From Babylonia areolata (Eukaryota > Mollusca > Gastropoda > Neogastropoda > Buccinidae): DNA of 64,000 nt. Every line of letters starts with the position of its first letter. Within the stretch, counting starts at the first letter, position 1. The notes beneath the pieces were generated by a model. The model was not told where the DNA came from and did not search any database. It saw nothing but the letters and a program-made list of their open reading frames with translations. A program made the position numbers and the translations under genes. The stretch spans positions 4,342,821 to 4,406,820 of the forward strand of contig NC_134903.1 in assembly GCF_041734735.1 (NCBI RefSeq), written 5' to 3'. Positions 34,528 to 44,979 of the stretch are shown here, in pieces.

Positions 34528-37500
34528 TTACATCTTGGAAGACTTTTCCAAACGTGATTTTAACAGTTTTAGCAATTTTTCCTCTTGTGTTTTCACTCGT
34601 TGCTGTGTCACTACAGTCCACCCGTAAAACAGTGGGTTGAGGGCAGCATTGAGAGGTGACATGAACACAACCAGGGTTCCATGGATCTTGTCTGACACAG
34701 TGACACCACCTGCTGACATCACCGTGACCAGACCGAATGAAATCCAACAAACAGCAACCATGACAGCCACTTTTCTCATCAGGTGGACTGAGGAATATAC
34801 TGGCCTCTGTACTGGGTCCAGTATAATTCTACATTTTGGTGACAGTTTGTAGATGATAACTTGGTTAGCAACAACCAGCATGCACACGATGAAGTTGATT
34901 GCGACTATAACATTGAACCACCTGAACTTAGGATTAGATCTGTAACTTTGAAATAAAGCTATACGACAAAGACCTGACTGACCAGTGAGGCCCCAGTGTG
35001 ACAGTCCAGGAAGAAATGGTACTGCAGACAATGTGGTTCCAACAAACCAAATTATCGCACATGTTAATGTAACTGAACACTTATTAAATGCCCACAAGCT
35101 GTTTGGGAAATAAAGAACGATGGTGTGATTCAGACTGACGACCAAGATGATCAAAACGGACACCTCACTGGACAGAAGGAAAAGAAAACCATTTACCTTA
35201 CATGTCAAACTTTCGGTCCATGTCTTTTCAAACTGGATGTATTCTCCATGAAATATGTCATTTGCTACCAAGCTGATGCCAAGATGACACCCCATACATA
35301 TATCAGCAAAATGTAGATGGGCGATGGCCATCAGAAAATGCCATCCAAACAGTTCTTTGAGAGTGAATGAAGACATAAAGCAAACCACACTGCCTACAAC
35401 AGCAACAACACACACAACCCCGAAGAGATATGTGTGCATTTCTGACGGAATCAATGTTCGGCATGAAGGGAATACAACTTGAGGTACTACACATTTTACT
35501 TTAGTGGTATGTTCGGGAAGTATATTATCACAGCAAATCCTATAATTTGAAGAGAACACGTATTTCAAACAGCATCCCCTTGAGAACAAATCCAAAGGAA
35601 AATTTATCAGTGGATTATCTCTAATGTCCAATTCAATCAATGCAGGCATGTTCTTAAAGCCTGTAACTCCAATAGTTTTCATAACAGAAACGGACATATT
35701 CAAATATTTTGCACAGGGTAAGTAGACAGATACTTCGCTGTTGAGCATATTAAGGTATGTGTTTGACGTATCTAACCGTCTCAGTGAATAATGAATGTGC
35801 CTAAACCGTTTACTTGTAATTTTATGTAGAGGGTTATTTGCTAGGGATACTATTCTCAAATTAGGCAGCCTCAGAAAAACACTCACATCAATCCATCTGA
35901 GATGGTTGCTGTCAAGATTGAATGACCGCAGGTTTGTGAGCTTCACACCTGACACATTAAGCAGGGAACAGAAAGACAGACTCAGATAGACAAGATATGC
36001 ATTTTTCGTGAAATCTGTCAACGTCATTCCTGACCCTGTGGCGTCAACGTAGCGAAGTGAAGTGAAGACATTAATGTGGAATGTTGTGTTGCACCAGAAA
36101 GAATGACCTTGACACTCACAACCCTCAGGACAGATCATGTCACACATCAGTTCATCATCCTGTTGTGGACACTGACCCCAACCATCACACAGATGATATT
36201 CATGCACACAAATTTTGGAATCTCTGCATTTGTAGAGGTAAGGACAAGCTACTGTCTCACAGTCCAGTTCATCTTCTCCATAAACACAATCAGAAAACCC
36301 ATTGCATCGAGTGTAGACAGGAAGACAGTACAACCACTCAGCTGTACAACGATAGTGAGTGTCAGGACAAGAGTCTTCAGCTTTCATCTCTTTCTGAGTG
36401 AAGTACCCTGTACCATCCAAGTTAATGTGGAATCGTTGCCTCTGAAGGTCCTCTCTGAACGGAAAATGCAACATTTCTTGTGTTGGACAACCAACCTCAT
36501 CAGAGTCGTCCAGACAGTCAGAGAATTCATTGCAACGTTGGCTGTACAGTATGCACTGGGCGTTAGAACACAGGAATCCATCACACATGGAACTTTCACA
36601 GAACGACTCATCACTGTTGTCTGCACAGTCTTGTCTGAAGTTACACACAAAAGTGTAATGTACTCTTGCAATATCATCATCACATCTGAACATGACCATC
36701 TCAGAGGCAGCCATGCGGTAATTATGTCTGTAACTCACGTTCACAAACGTGGGAGTTTCTACGTGCATTGCATTTCCACAGGAACTTCGAAAGTCAGAAA
36801 ACAGAAACGTGTGTGACAATTGTTTTCCTGGACAAAGAGATAGAAACTGGTGTGTGCTAGTGAAGACGGACAGTGGTGGGCGTGGCTGAGGAATAATAGT
36901 TTTGGAGGAGAAATGGGTGAATGATGGTTGGTGAATCTCACACAGTGATTGATAACACTGCACGCTTTCAACTCTTCTGTGGGAGACAATTACCGTAGAA
37001 GGAAAGTCATCACTCTGGATTACCCTTGAAGGGTGATATGGACGCTTTATTCTTATGTGGTTCAAGTTGTAGATCAGTGTCCTGTCAGACCATTTAGGAA
37101 ACTTACTGTACATGAAGGGCACTGTGTCCCACCCTGTTGTGTACCCCAAACATAGACTAACTTGGTTAGAGTATTTCAAAATGTGTGAAACGTGTTCACG
37201 TTCCTCTCTCGTCTTTACTGAAGCTAGTTTTAAACTTTCACTTCTGCACTTGATATGCCACCAGTTATGCGTGTCACGATTGTCTGATGTAACGAGTTTA
37301 AAACATTTGTTTTGCGAAGCCACCAACCCCTGGCAGTCCGGACTGCTGAAGGGACAGTGTTCTGTTTCATCCTGACCTTCTTCACACTCTGTCCTCAGGT
37401 TGCAGTCTAGATGATCCTTGAATTCAGAATAGCTGGTCACAGAACAGTTGAACAAACCAGTAGACAGCCTTTCTGGTTGTTGACCCCCAGAAAGTGTGGA

Positions 37501-38259
37501 AAAATATAGTTTCAAATTCTGATTCAGTTTGGTGAAACGAAGGTGGATGTAAAGGTGGGATGTAGGGAAGACATTGACGAGAGAGAACTGGTCAATGTAC
37601 CAGCTCTGTACACTTTCTTCAGTTACGTTTGTTCTTCGGTAATTCAGTAATGGCTGTGGTTTCCTCACATAATAAATAGGACAGTACAACTGTTGGGCAC
37701 TGATCATAATAGCGTGTCCATTAGGTCCCTTTAGCTGTGTGCGATAAACTATATTTGGTCTGATCAGAGGCAAATCCAATCCCACATTTGGTGTTATCAA
37801 ATACCCAGCGTATTTTGATACATATTTCTTGATAAACTTATGTTGGCTAATTTCCATAATGCTAACGTTAATCAAGGGACTGTTGCTGTGATCCATGTTA
37901 ATATTATTTCTATATGGTTGAAAATATAGTTCTTCGATGCTATGAGACATACATATCACTCTAAAATATCCAAAGAAGTATGCGATATATGTTTGCCAGT
38001 AGCTGGCATCACACCAATATGACAAGCGTTGTAAATGAATCTGGACCCGGGACCCAGTCATAAACATCCTGCAGAAAGACGTGGAATCATCGCACACACC
38101 GTACACCACCCCTTTCAAGTAAGCCGGCCTGTTATTCTCACAGTCCGAAACGTTCACCTGTAGGAACGTGACGTCTGTTTTGTTCTGACTGAGGAAATAG
38201 TCTATACCTGGACAGAGGGACCTGAGCGTGTTGGTGTTGGTGCTGGCCTTGTTCAGCAC
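34528..38259 (-). CDS. GRL101-like receptor 1 (CUB-like, LDL-A, lectin-like, LRR, 7TM), 3' exon
   Basis: Membrane receptor of the leucine-rich-repeat GPCR group related to snail GRL101 and vertebrate relaxin receptors. Open for 1243 codons. CUB-like stretch about 150-255; LDL-A repeats about 286-302 (partial), 526-554, 559-591, 631-667 and 672-706 with acidic ends such as DNSDESFC; C-type-lectin-like part about 309-442; LRR N-cap CPEGCEC (710-716); LRRs 735-895; C-cap cysteines 896-933; seven membrane spans about 943-1214 with NPLFY (1208-1212) in TM7. No ATG or signal peptide begins the frame: the first in-frame codon is GTG and a TAA lies 48 bases further upstream with no ATG between, while CGCAG at 38261-38265 is a likely acceptor, so upstream exons are missing. 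Odd: the TM3 end is SLNHTIVLYF where the sister gene has TVDRFIVLCF, so the Asp-Arg of the DRY-type motif is lost. Confidence 0.92.
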   Translation of the reverse strand: MLNKASTNTNTLRSLCPGIDYFLSQNKTDVTFLQVNVSDCENNRPAYLKGVVYGVCDDSTSFCRMFMTGSRVQIHLQRLSYWCDASYWQTYIAYFFGYFRVICMSHSIEELYFQPYRNNINMDHSNSPLINVSIMEISQHKFIKKYVSKYAGYLITPNVGLDLPLIRPNIVYRTQLKGPNGHAIMISAQQLYCPIYYVRKPQPLLNYRRTNVTEESVQSWYIDQFSLVNVFPTSHLYIHLRFTKLNQNLKLYFSTLSGGQQPERLSTGLFNCSVTSYSEFKDHLDCNLRTECEEGQDETEHCPFSSPDCQGLVASQNKCFKLVTSDNRDTHNWWHIKCRSESLKLASVKTREEREHVSHILKYSNQVSLCLGYTTGWDTVPFMYSKFPKWSDRTLIYNLNHIRIKRPYHPSRVIQSDDFPSTVIVSHRRVESVQCYQSLCEIHQPSFTHFSSKTIIPQPRPPLSVFTSTHQFLSLCPGKQLSHTFLFSDFRSSCGNAMHVETPTFVNVSYRHNYRMAASEMVMFRCDDDIARVHYTFVCNFRQDCADNSDESFCESSMCDGFLCSNAQCILYSQRCNEFSDCLDDSDEVGCPTQEMLHFPFREDLQRQRFHINLDGTGYFTQKEMKAEDSCPDTHYRCTAEWLYCLPVYTRCNGFSDCVYGEDELDCETVACPYLYKCRDSKICVHEYHLCDGWGQCPQQDDELMCDMICPEGCECQGHSFWCNTTFHINVFTSLRYVDATGSGMTLTDFTKNAYLVYLSLSFCSLLNVSGVKLTNLRSFNLDSNHLRWIDVSVFLRLPNLRIVSLANNPLHKITSKRFRHIHYSLRRLDTSNTYLNMLNSEVSVYLPCAKYLNMSVSVMKTIGVTGFKNMPALIELDIRDNPLINFPLDLFSRGCCLKYVFSSNYRICCDNILPEHTTKVKCVVPQVVFPSCRTLIPSEMHTYLFGVVCVVAVVGSVVCFMSSFTLKELFGWHFLMAIAHLHFADICMGCHLGISLVANDIFHGEYIQFEKTWTESLTCKVNGFLFLLSSEVSVLIILVVSLNHTIVLYFPNSLWAFNKCSVTLTCAIIWFVGTTLSAVPFLPGLSHWGLTGQSGLCRIALFQSYRSNPKFRWFNVIVAINFIVCMLVVANQVIIYKLSPKCRIILDPVQRPVYSSVHLMRKVAVMVAVCWISFGLVTVMSAGGVTVSDKIHGTLVVFMSPLNAALNPLFYGWTVVTQQRVKTQEEKLLKLLKSRLEKSSKM

Positions 38260-38344
38260 TCTGCGATCTGTGATCAGGTCACCACAAACATGCAGAAAAC
38301 GACATTAGCTCAGTATGTGGTTCCGGTTTTAAACAGATGATTTA

Positions 38345-38466
38345 CCCCCGAAAACGGAGTATGACTGCCTACGTGGCGGGGGTAAAAACGGTCATGATAC
38401 ACGAAAAAGCCGACTCTTGTATATACGAGTGAACGAGGGAGTTGCAGCCCACGAAAGAAGAAGAAG
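38345..38466 (+). mobile_element. SINE family 3, 5'-truncated
   Basis: Last 120 bp of family 3, from CCCCGAAAACGGAGTATGAC to the AAGAAGAAGAAG tail. Flanked by an 11-bp direct repeat, ACAGATGATTT at 38333-38343 and ACAGATGGTTT at 38467-38477 (one mismatch), the likely target duplication. It lies just upstream of receptor 1's visible exon, probably in its intron. Confidence 0.88.
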
Positions 38467-38559
38467 ACAGATGGTTTGACGCTCTCTGGGAGAAACAAAG
38501 TGATACTATGAGGTACCATGATTTTAAAACTAAGTCATCAGCCAAAGAGAAAAAAACAA

Positions 38560-38749
38560 GTTTCAGTTTCAGTCTTTCAGGTAGGGGTCACTGTGTTCGG
38601 ACAAATCCCTTTACCATACACCACATCTGACAGCAGGGTAACCCAACGTGCTAGTCAGGCCTTGAGTGATTTTTTATATATCTGCGCGCCTGTCGGAACG
38701 CATCTCTTCTACAGAATTTTGCCAGAGGACAACACTAACTTTGCCATGG
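38560..38749 (-). mobile_element. SINE family 2, 3' part (split copy)
   Basis: AGTTTCAGTTTCAGTCTTTC at the left is the AAACTG tail in reverse; the body continues to AACTTTGCCATGG. The rest of the same SINE resumes at 39571 after an insertion, with AACTTTGCCATGG repeated (38737-38749 and 39571-39583). Confidence 0.88.
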
Positions 38750-38794
38750 TTTTTTTTTTTTTTTTTTTTTTTAAGTACGTTAAAACAGAAAGGC

Positions 38795-39010
38795 ACCTCT
38801 GAACACAACCGAAGTGACTCAGCAGCAGTGCAGGGTCTCCTCTGGTGTGTGGCCTCCTGGCGACCTAACATCGATGGTTCCCTGTGGACTGCCGACGCTG
38901 GAACTGCGACGGACGAACACGGGTGTGGCCGTATATGGGGGAATCTAAATGAGCGGCGTGGGAGTAATGCCACTGAAACGGTGCAGATGATGGGGCAGCA
39001 AAAACAAACA
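38795..39010 (+). repeat. Dispersed repeat X
   Basis: Best copy of the family also seen, in reverse, at 1-72 and, in the same orientation, at 41140-41226. Shared phrases include CTCTGAACAC, GGTCTCCTCTGGTGTGTGGC and ACATCGATGG. Class unknown. Confidence 0.65.
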
Positions 39011-39029
39011 AGAGAGGCAAGGCCTTCAA

Positions 39030-39527
39030 GACTCACTTGTGATAAATTAAGTCCCTTAGCATTAATTACAGAGTAATTTCCCTTTTTTAATATCTGCACC
39101 AAAACGTTTGCAAAATAAATAAAAATTCCATGCTTTGCAAAAGAAGTTCCTGTTTGAACAAAAAATGATAATAATGACTCCTCTTGTTGTGTCAGAATAA
39201 GAGGTCAAAGTGCCAAGTTTAGAGAATGCAAAAAATATAAATATAACAGTAAATGCAGTTTGCATATAATTAGGCTTCTTTTTTAATTTTTTTTGGTGCC
39301 CATCCCAGAGGTGCAATATTGTTTTAAATAAGATGACTGGAAAGAACTGAATTTTTCCTATTTTTATGCCAAATTTGGTGTCAACTGACAAAGTATTTGC
39401 AGAGAAAATGTCAGTGTTAAAGTTTACCACGGACACACAGACACACGGACACACACACACACACACACACACAGACAACCGAACACCGGGTTAAAACATA
39501 GACTCACTTTGTTTACACAAGTGACTC
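39030..39527. mobile_element. MITE-like unit with GACTCACTTGTG ends
   Basis: Left end GACTCACTTGTG (39030-39041); right end CACAAGTGACTC (39516-39527), whose reverse complement differs by one base. Length is 498 bp, non-coding. The right part holds TTTATGCCAAATTTGGTGTC and a GGACACACAGACACAC run, phrases I recall as widespread in mollusc DNA. The superfamily cannot be told from these ends. Confidence 0.6.
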
Positions 39528-39570
39528 AAAAAACCAAAAACGAACAAAAAAAACAAAAACACACACCCCA

Positions 39571-39768
39571 AACTTTGCCATGGGTTCTTTTTCAGTGTGC
39601 AAAGTGCGTGCTGCACGCAGGACCATGGTTTATCGGCTGAGTGACCAGACGTTCAGTTTGATTTTCCAGTCAAATTTGGGAGAAAGGGTGAGGCCAGGAA
39701 TCAAACCCAGACCTTTCAGACACTGTTGGAAGATAAGCGTCTTCACCATTCTGCCACCTTCCTCCGAC
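39571..39768 (-). mobile_element. SINE family 2, 5' part (split copy)
   Basis: Continuation of 38560-38749: core GTGCGTGCTGCACGCAGGAC, GTTCAGTTTGATTTTCCAGT and head ending CACCATTCTGCCACCTTCC, with the B box visible as AATCAAACCCAGACC (reverse). Together the two parts make a nearly complete SINE. Confidence 0.88.
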
Positions 39769-39934
39769 AACAACTGTAACTGTTGTATACGACGGTAATT
39801 CTTCCTGCAAGAAGGGCAAGGGAAATACGAGTGTATTCCACAGATGAAGATGAACAAGAAATGAAAATGAACAACCCATTGCTGTCAGAATGGAAGAAAA
39901 AAACATTAATCAAACAATTTCAACTAATACTGGA

Positions 39935-40135
39935 ATTGGTCTTTGTGCCTTTGTTGGTACGGCCATGTTTGAGGTTAATGATCTGATGTCCATGGATTGG
40001 ACTTTGTGCCTTTGTTAGTACGGCCATTTTGTGGTTGATAATCTGATGTCCATGGATTGGACTTTGTGCCTTTGTTAGTACGGCCATGTTTGTGGTTGAT
40101 AATCTGTCCTTGGAGTGGACTTTGTTGTATATGTA
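39935..40135 (+). repeat. 60-bp tandem repeat, about 3 copies
   Basis: Unit TGGACTTTGTGCCTTTGTTA, GTACGGCCATGTTTGTGGTT, GATAATCTGATGTCCATGGA. The third copy is shortened. Confidence 0.92.
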
Positions 40136-40846
40136 TCCATATCATCATCAAAATCATGTTCAATTTTTTTCACCTGCCATCAGTCCAGTTAAAAAGTCTT
40201 TTCAGCCAACACAGATGTGTGTCATCTTTCCCTGACCCACCTCCGCTCACCCAGTCCCCCAACTCACAGCCACACATGGAACCTTTCTGTGGCTGGCCTC
40301 AGAGCTGGTGGAGAACTGCCAATGTTGGGTCACCATGGGACCACACATTATAGGATGCCCTGCACAGCTGATGTGCTTTCTTGTGATTTGTGATGTTCAG
40401 TGGTGTCTGGTCTGATTCTACAAAAAACAACAACAAACAAACAAAAAAACAACAACAAACAAACAAACAAACAAAAAAACCAAACACACAACAAAAAACA
40501 AAAAAACACACACACAAAAAAACAACCACACACACACAAACAAAAACAAAAACCCCCCAACAAAACAAAACAAAAAAAACCAAAAAAACTACACCACCCG
40601 CCAAATCTCTTACGGGTGGCTCAGACACAGGTCCCGTCCGAGTAAGCGCCTGGCTTTTTGTTGTTGTTTTTTTGTTTTTTTCCCCCCTCTCTCTCTTTTT
40701 CTCTTCATTCTTATCCTCATTTACCACCTGACAAGACAGAAACATTGTCTCAAATCCAATGACCCTGTATTCCTTGCTGCTGCCATCATGGTGACCACAT
40801 TTTCCCTGTCTCTCCTAACTTCCAAGCCTGTGGCGCTCAGGTGGAG
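40136..40846. other. No gene; A/C-rich low-complexity tract
   Basis: Bases 40420-40600 are a CAAA/AACA-rich low-complexity tract that opens long spurious frames on both strands. Nothing protein-like was found. A first exon of receptor 1 could lie here (signal-peptide exons are short), but none was recognised. Confidence 0.4.
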
Positions 40847-40848
40847 TC

Positions 40849-40982
40849 TTCTTCTTCCTCTTCTTCTTCTGCGTTCGTGGGGTGCAACTCCCGCGTTCAC
40901 TCGTATGCACACGAGTGGGTTTTTACGTGTATGACCGTTTTCACCCCGCCATGTAGGCAGCCACACTCCGTTTTCGGGGGTG
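40849..40982 (-). mobile_element. SINE family 3, 5'-truncated, with target duplication
   Basis: Reverse-strand terminal 130 bp, TTC-repeat tail at the left then TTCTGCGTTCGTGGGG through ACTCCGTTTTCGGGGGTG. A 10-bp direct repeat AGGTGGAGTC flanks it at 40839-40848 and 40983-40992. The duplication length matches that of the LINEs at 17576 and 60073. Confidence 0.92.
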
Positions 40983-41139
40983 AGGTGGAGTCAAAGTTCC
41001 CGATGTTGACAGATGAATGCTTGCGATAGCGTTGGGAGGGCGTGATGGTATCCTTCATTCCACACAGGACGTTTCATCTTTGAATCACGATTGTTGTTCT
41101 CAGTTCGTGTCTTAGAAAGTGGTGTCCAGCATATACTGG

Positions 41140-41226
41140 ATCACACGAAGCTCTCTGAACACCACGAACTAAGCAGTACTGCTGCGGAGTCTCCTCTTGT
41201 GCGTGGCTTCACGACAACCGCACATT
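41140..41226 (+). repeat. Dispersed repeat X, fragment
   Basis: CTCTGAACACCACGAACTAA, GGAGTCTCCTCTTGTGCGTG and GATAGCCTCGTGTGGA align with 38795-38890. It is followed by a G-rich run (41270-41291). Confidence 0.6.
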
Positions 41227-41334
41227 GATAGCCTCGTGTGGAATGTGTGGAGAAAAAAATATTGGAAAGGGGGGGGGGGGGGGGGGGGGGAGTGGGAAGG
41301 GGGTGATACAATCATCATCGGAACACTGTTTGGA

Positions 41335-41935
41335 TGGTGTCATAATGATGACATGCCGCTCACTCAGTCTGAAAAGTTACACTGCTAGGATAGTGTCATA
41401 ATGGTGACATGTCACTTACTCAGTCTCTATAGTTACACTGGATAGTGTCATAATGATGACATGTCGCTTACTCAGTCTGTATAGTTTCACTGTTTGGATA
41501 ATGTCATGGTGACATGTCACTCAGTCAGTCTGTATAGTTACACTGTTTGGATAGTGTCATAATGATGACATGTCACTTACTCAGTCTGTATAGTTACACT
41601 GTTTGGATAGTGTCATAATGATCACATGTCACTTACTCAGTCTGTATAGTTACACTGTTTGGATAGTGTCATAATGATCACATGTCACTCACTCTGTCTC
41701 TATAGTTACACTGTTTGGATAGTGTCATAATGATGACATGTCACTTACTCAGTCTGTATAGTTACACTGTTTAGATAGTGTCATAACGATGACATGTCAC
41801 TCAGTCTGTATAGTTACACTGTTTGGATAGTGTCATAACTATGACATGTCACTCACTCAGTCTCTATAGTTACAATGTTTGGATAATGTCATAATGATGA
41901 CATGTCACTCACTCAGTCTCTATAGTTACACTGCT
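41335..41935 (+). repeat. 56-bp minisatellite, about 11 copies
   Basis: Unit GGATAGTGTCATAATGATGA, CATGTCACTTACTCAGTCTG, TATAGTTACACTGTTT. Copies vary in having one or two CACT/TACT words. It starts abruptly after the 41270 G-run region. Confidence 0.96.
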
Positions 41936-42184
41936 AACCTCTCTGAATGGTGTCATGGTGGTTACACGTTTTAATCTTCCCACCCTTGGTGGGGCTGTTA
42001 GCTTTGCGAAGAAGCATATCAACAAATACAATATTTGAACCCCCACCCCCCAAAAAAAACAACAACAAAAAATCCCAACCATGAACTTTGTCAGGTGACT
42101 GCCCGTGGTACAGGAAGGCACAACCTCACCTTCGTACCTGGCCATTCCCATGACCAGAGCAACACTGGAGAATTTGCACACCTG

Positions 42185-43625
42185 CAGAGAAGCTGCACCT
42201 CAACACCTGCAGAAATTTGGCACCTGTACACCTAAGCAGAGAATTAGCACCTGAGCAGAGAATTAGCACCTGCACACCAGCAGAGAATTAGCACCTGCAC
42301 ACCTGGCAGAGAATTAGCACCTGCACACCAGCAGAGAATTAACACCTGCACACCTGGCAGAGAATTAACACCTGCACACTAGCAGAGAATTAACACCTGT
42401 ACACCAGCAGAGAATTAGCACCTGCACACCTGGCAGAGATCTAGCATCTGCACACCTGGCAGAGAATTAGCACTTGCACACCTGGCAGAGAATTATCACC
42501 TCCACACCTGGCAGAGAATTAGCACTTGCACACCTGGCAGAGAATTATCACCTGTACGTTGGCAGAGATCTAGCACCTGTACACCTGGCAGAGAATTAGC
42601 ACCTGCACACCTGGCAGAGATCTAGCACCTGTACACCAGCAGAGAATTAGCATCTGCACACCTGGCAGAGAATTAGCACTTGCACACCTGGCAGAGAATT
42701 ACACCTGGCAGAGAATTAGCACTTGTACACCTGGCAGAGAATTAGCACTTGTACACCTGGCAGAGAATTAGCACTTGTACACCTGGCAGAGAATTAGCAC
42801 CTCCACACCTGGCAGAGAATTACACCTGGCAGAGAATTAGCACTTGTACACCTGGCAGAGAATTAGCACTTGTACACCTGGCAGAGAATTATCACCTGCA
42901 CACCTGGCAGAGAATTAACACCTCCACACCTGGCAGAGAATTAACACCTGCACACCTGGCAGAGAATTAACACCTCCACACCTGGCAGAGAATTAACACC
43001 TCCACACATGGCAGAGAATTAGCACCTGTACACCTGGCAGGGAATTAGCACCTCCACACCTAGCAGAGAATTAGCACTTGCACACCTGGCAGAGAATTAG
43101 CACCTCCACACCTGGCAGAGAATTAGCACTTGCACACCTGGCAGAGAATTAACACCTCCACACCTGGCAGAGAATTAGCACCTCCACACATGGCAGAGAA
43201 TTAGCACCTCCACACCTGGCAGAGAATTAGCACCTCCACACCTGGCAGAGAATTAGCACCTCCACACCTGACAGAGAATTAGCACCTCCACACCTGGCAG
43301 AGAATTAGCACCTCCACACCTGGCAGAGAATTAGCACTTGTACACCTGGCAGAGAATTAACACCTCCACACCTGGCAGAGAATTATCACCTGCACACCTG
43401 GCAGAGAATTAACACCTGTACACCTGGCAGAGAATTAACACCTGCACACCTGGCAGAGAATTAACACCTGTACACCTGGCAGATAATTATCACCTGCACA
43501 CCTGGCAGAGAATTAACACCTGTACACCTGACAGAGAATTAGCACTTGCACACCTGGCAGAGAATTATCACCTCCACACCTGGCAGAGAATTAGCACTTG
43601 CACACCCGCAGAAATTTAGCACCTG
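42185..43625 (+). repeat. 26-bp minisatellite, about 55 copies
   Basis: Unit ACACCTGGCAGAGAATTAGC, ACCTCC with TGC/TCC/TGT and AGC/AAC/ATC variants. The left copies carry CACCAGCAG instead of CACCTGGCAG. Variant order is irregular, with short local runs of the same variant. Confidence 0.97.
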
Positions 43626-43660
43626 AACACTAGCACCCAGTCAGATTTACGTAACTTCTA

Positions 43661-43990
43661 GACGGGTGCAGTGGCTGTAACTCTGGATTCTCACCTGAGT
43701 TCCCTGATTTCGATTTCCGGCTTCGACACGGTTTCGGGTTAAGAACGGAGAGTTTTTTTTTCGATCTCCCAGGTCAACATATGTACAGACCTGCTTGTGC
43801 CTGAACTCCCTCCGTGTGTACGCTCATGCAGAAGATCAACTATTTCACGTGATTCGTGTCGGCGTTCGGTGGGTTATGGAAACAAGAATATACCCAGCAT
43901 GCACACACCCGAAAACAGAGCATGGCAGTCTACATGGCTGGCTAAATCCGGTTGTACATGTGAAAGTCCACCCGCGAGCGTGTAGCCCAT
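43661..43990 (+). mobile_element. SINE family 3, diverged full-length copy
   Basis: Starts GACGGGTGCAGTGGCTGTAA and ends near GTAGCCCATGATCTTAG. The head has drifted beyond use as a promoter; the body is still clear (GATCTCCCAGGTCAACATAT, GGCGTTCGGTGGGTTATGGA). Confidence 0.85.
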
Positions 43991-44194
43991 GATCTTAGAA
44001 TAATAATAATAATAATATTTTTTTTTTAAACACGTCACTGGATTCATTCCGTCAAGAAAACAGCAAGCAAAGAAAGACTTTGCATTTCTTTTTTTTTCTC
44101 TTGGCTACCTTCTCCATACCTAACCCACAACCTATAACCATGATTTCAGGAATAATGGAGGAGAAAGAGAAATATAAACATAAGTAGATACATA

Positions 44195-44197
<3 letters not shown>

Positions 44198-44240
<43 letters not shown>

Positions 44241-44244
44241 CGCG

Positions 44245-44341
<97 letters not shown>
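44198..44341 (+). repeat. Compound GA-CG-CA microsatellite
   Basis: GA run (44198-44237), short CG run, then a CA run to 44341, directly followed by the LINE fragment. Confidence 0.95.
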
Positions 44342-44342
<1 letters not shown>

Positions 44343-44690
44343 AGAATTATACCAGGAAAACGGCAAAACTTTAAACCATAGTGTAATTAATGTTCAACAA
44401 CCGGGAACTATCAATCAGTCAAATGCATACAGTAATTCAATAAGATTAAGGCAGATCCATACATTATCAAACAGGATAAAACTGAACGCTTTTATAACTA
44501 AGTTCAGCAAAGATGTCAGATGCATATGTGGAGAACATATATCTAGCAACCATGTAATATTCGAATGTCAGAATCTAAAATGTTTTTTTTTACCAGACTT
44601 CACCAAAAGTTCTTTTGAATGTGTTATTAACAATTCCAATATGTTATCCGCTGTTGCAGAAGGTTTGCTGCGTAGTCCAATAGGACATTT
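44342..44690 (+). mobile_element. LINE C-terminal fragment with Cys-His motif
   Basis: Open for about 115 codons to TAG at 44691-44693, containing RCICGEHISSNHVIFECQNL, the CxCG-x6-H-x4-C motif found at the C-terminus of many LINE ORF2 proteins, then the terminal LLRSPIGHLL. About 170 bp of non-coding sequence follow, ending AAGACGTTAAACTGAAGACA with a CA tail (to about 44890), probably its 3' UTR. No RT domain remains. Clade uncertain. Confidence 0.7.
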
Positions 44691-44979
44691 GTTATAGTTG
44701 TTTGATGTTGGCGTTTATAACGTTTCCATTTTCCCTAGCGTTGTCTCTCCCTATTCACCCTCCACACATACACACACTTTTACCCCCACCCCCCTCCCAC
44801 AACCCTACCCCCACGGTTTTTTTCCCCCCCGTCTAATATCACTTCAAGTGGAAAGACGTTAAACTGAAGACAAACACACACACACACACTGATCGTGACA
44901 CTTACATTCACTCTCATATTTCCTCACTCACAGACACACCCACTCACGGACACCCACTCACGGACACATAACATGAGTA

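Larger units (their letters stand above)
38750..39570. mobile_element. About 820-bp insertion inside a SINE
   Basis: Flanked by a 13-bp direct repeat AACTTTGCCATGG, the expected target-site duplication of a retroposition-type insertion. The left edge is a T-run of about 24 bases, consistent with a poly-A tail of a minus-strand retrocopy; the right edge is A-rich, so orientation is not certain. It contains a copy of repeat X (38795-39010) and a MITE-like unit (39030-39527). No coding frame. Confidence 0.75.

Noticed and set aside
36076-36816. A 246-codon + strand frame inside receptor 1
   Set aside because: It is the antisense shadow of the cysteine-rich LDL-A exon; the minus-strand reading has clear domains.
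38750-39570. Two unrelated SINE fragments that happen to end and start at the same 13 bp
   Set aside because: The left and right parts are consecutive segments of one SINE in the same orientation, and the overlap is an exact 13-bp duplication; one interrupted copy is simpler.
42185-43625. CRISPR-like array of 26-bp repeats
   Set aside because: The units are directly adjacent without unique spacers and vary at point positions: an ordinary eukaryotic minisatellite.
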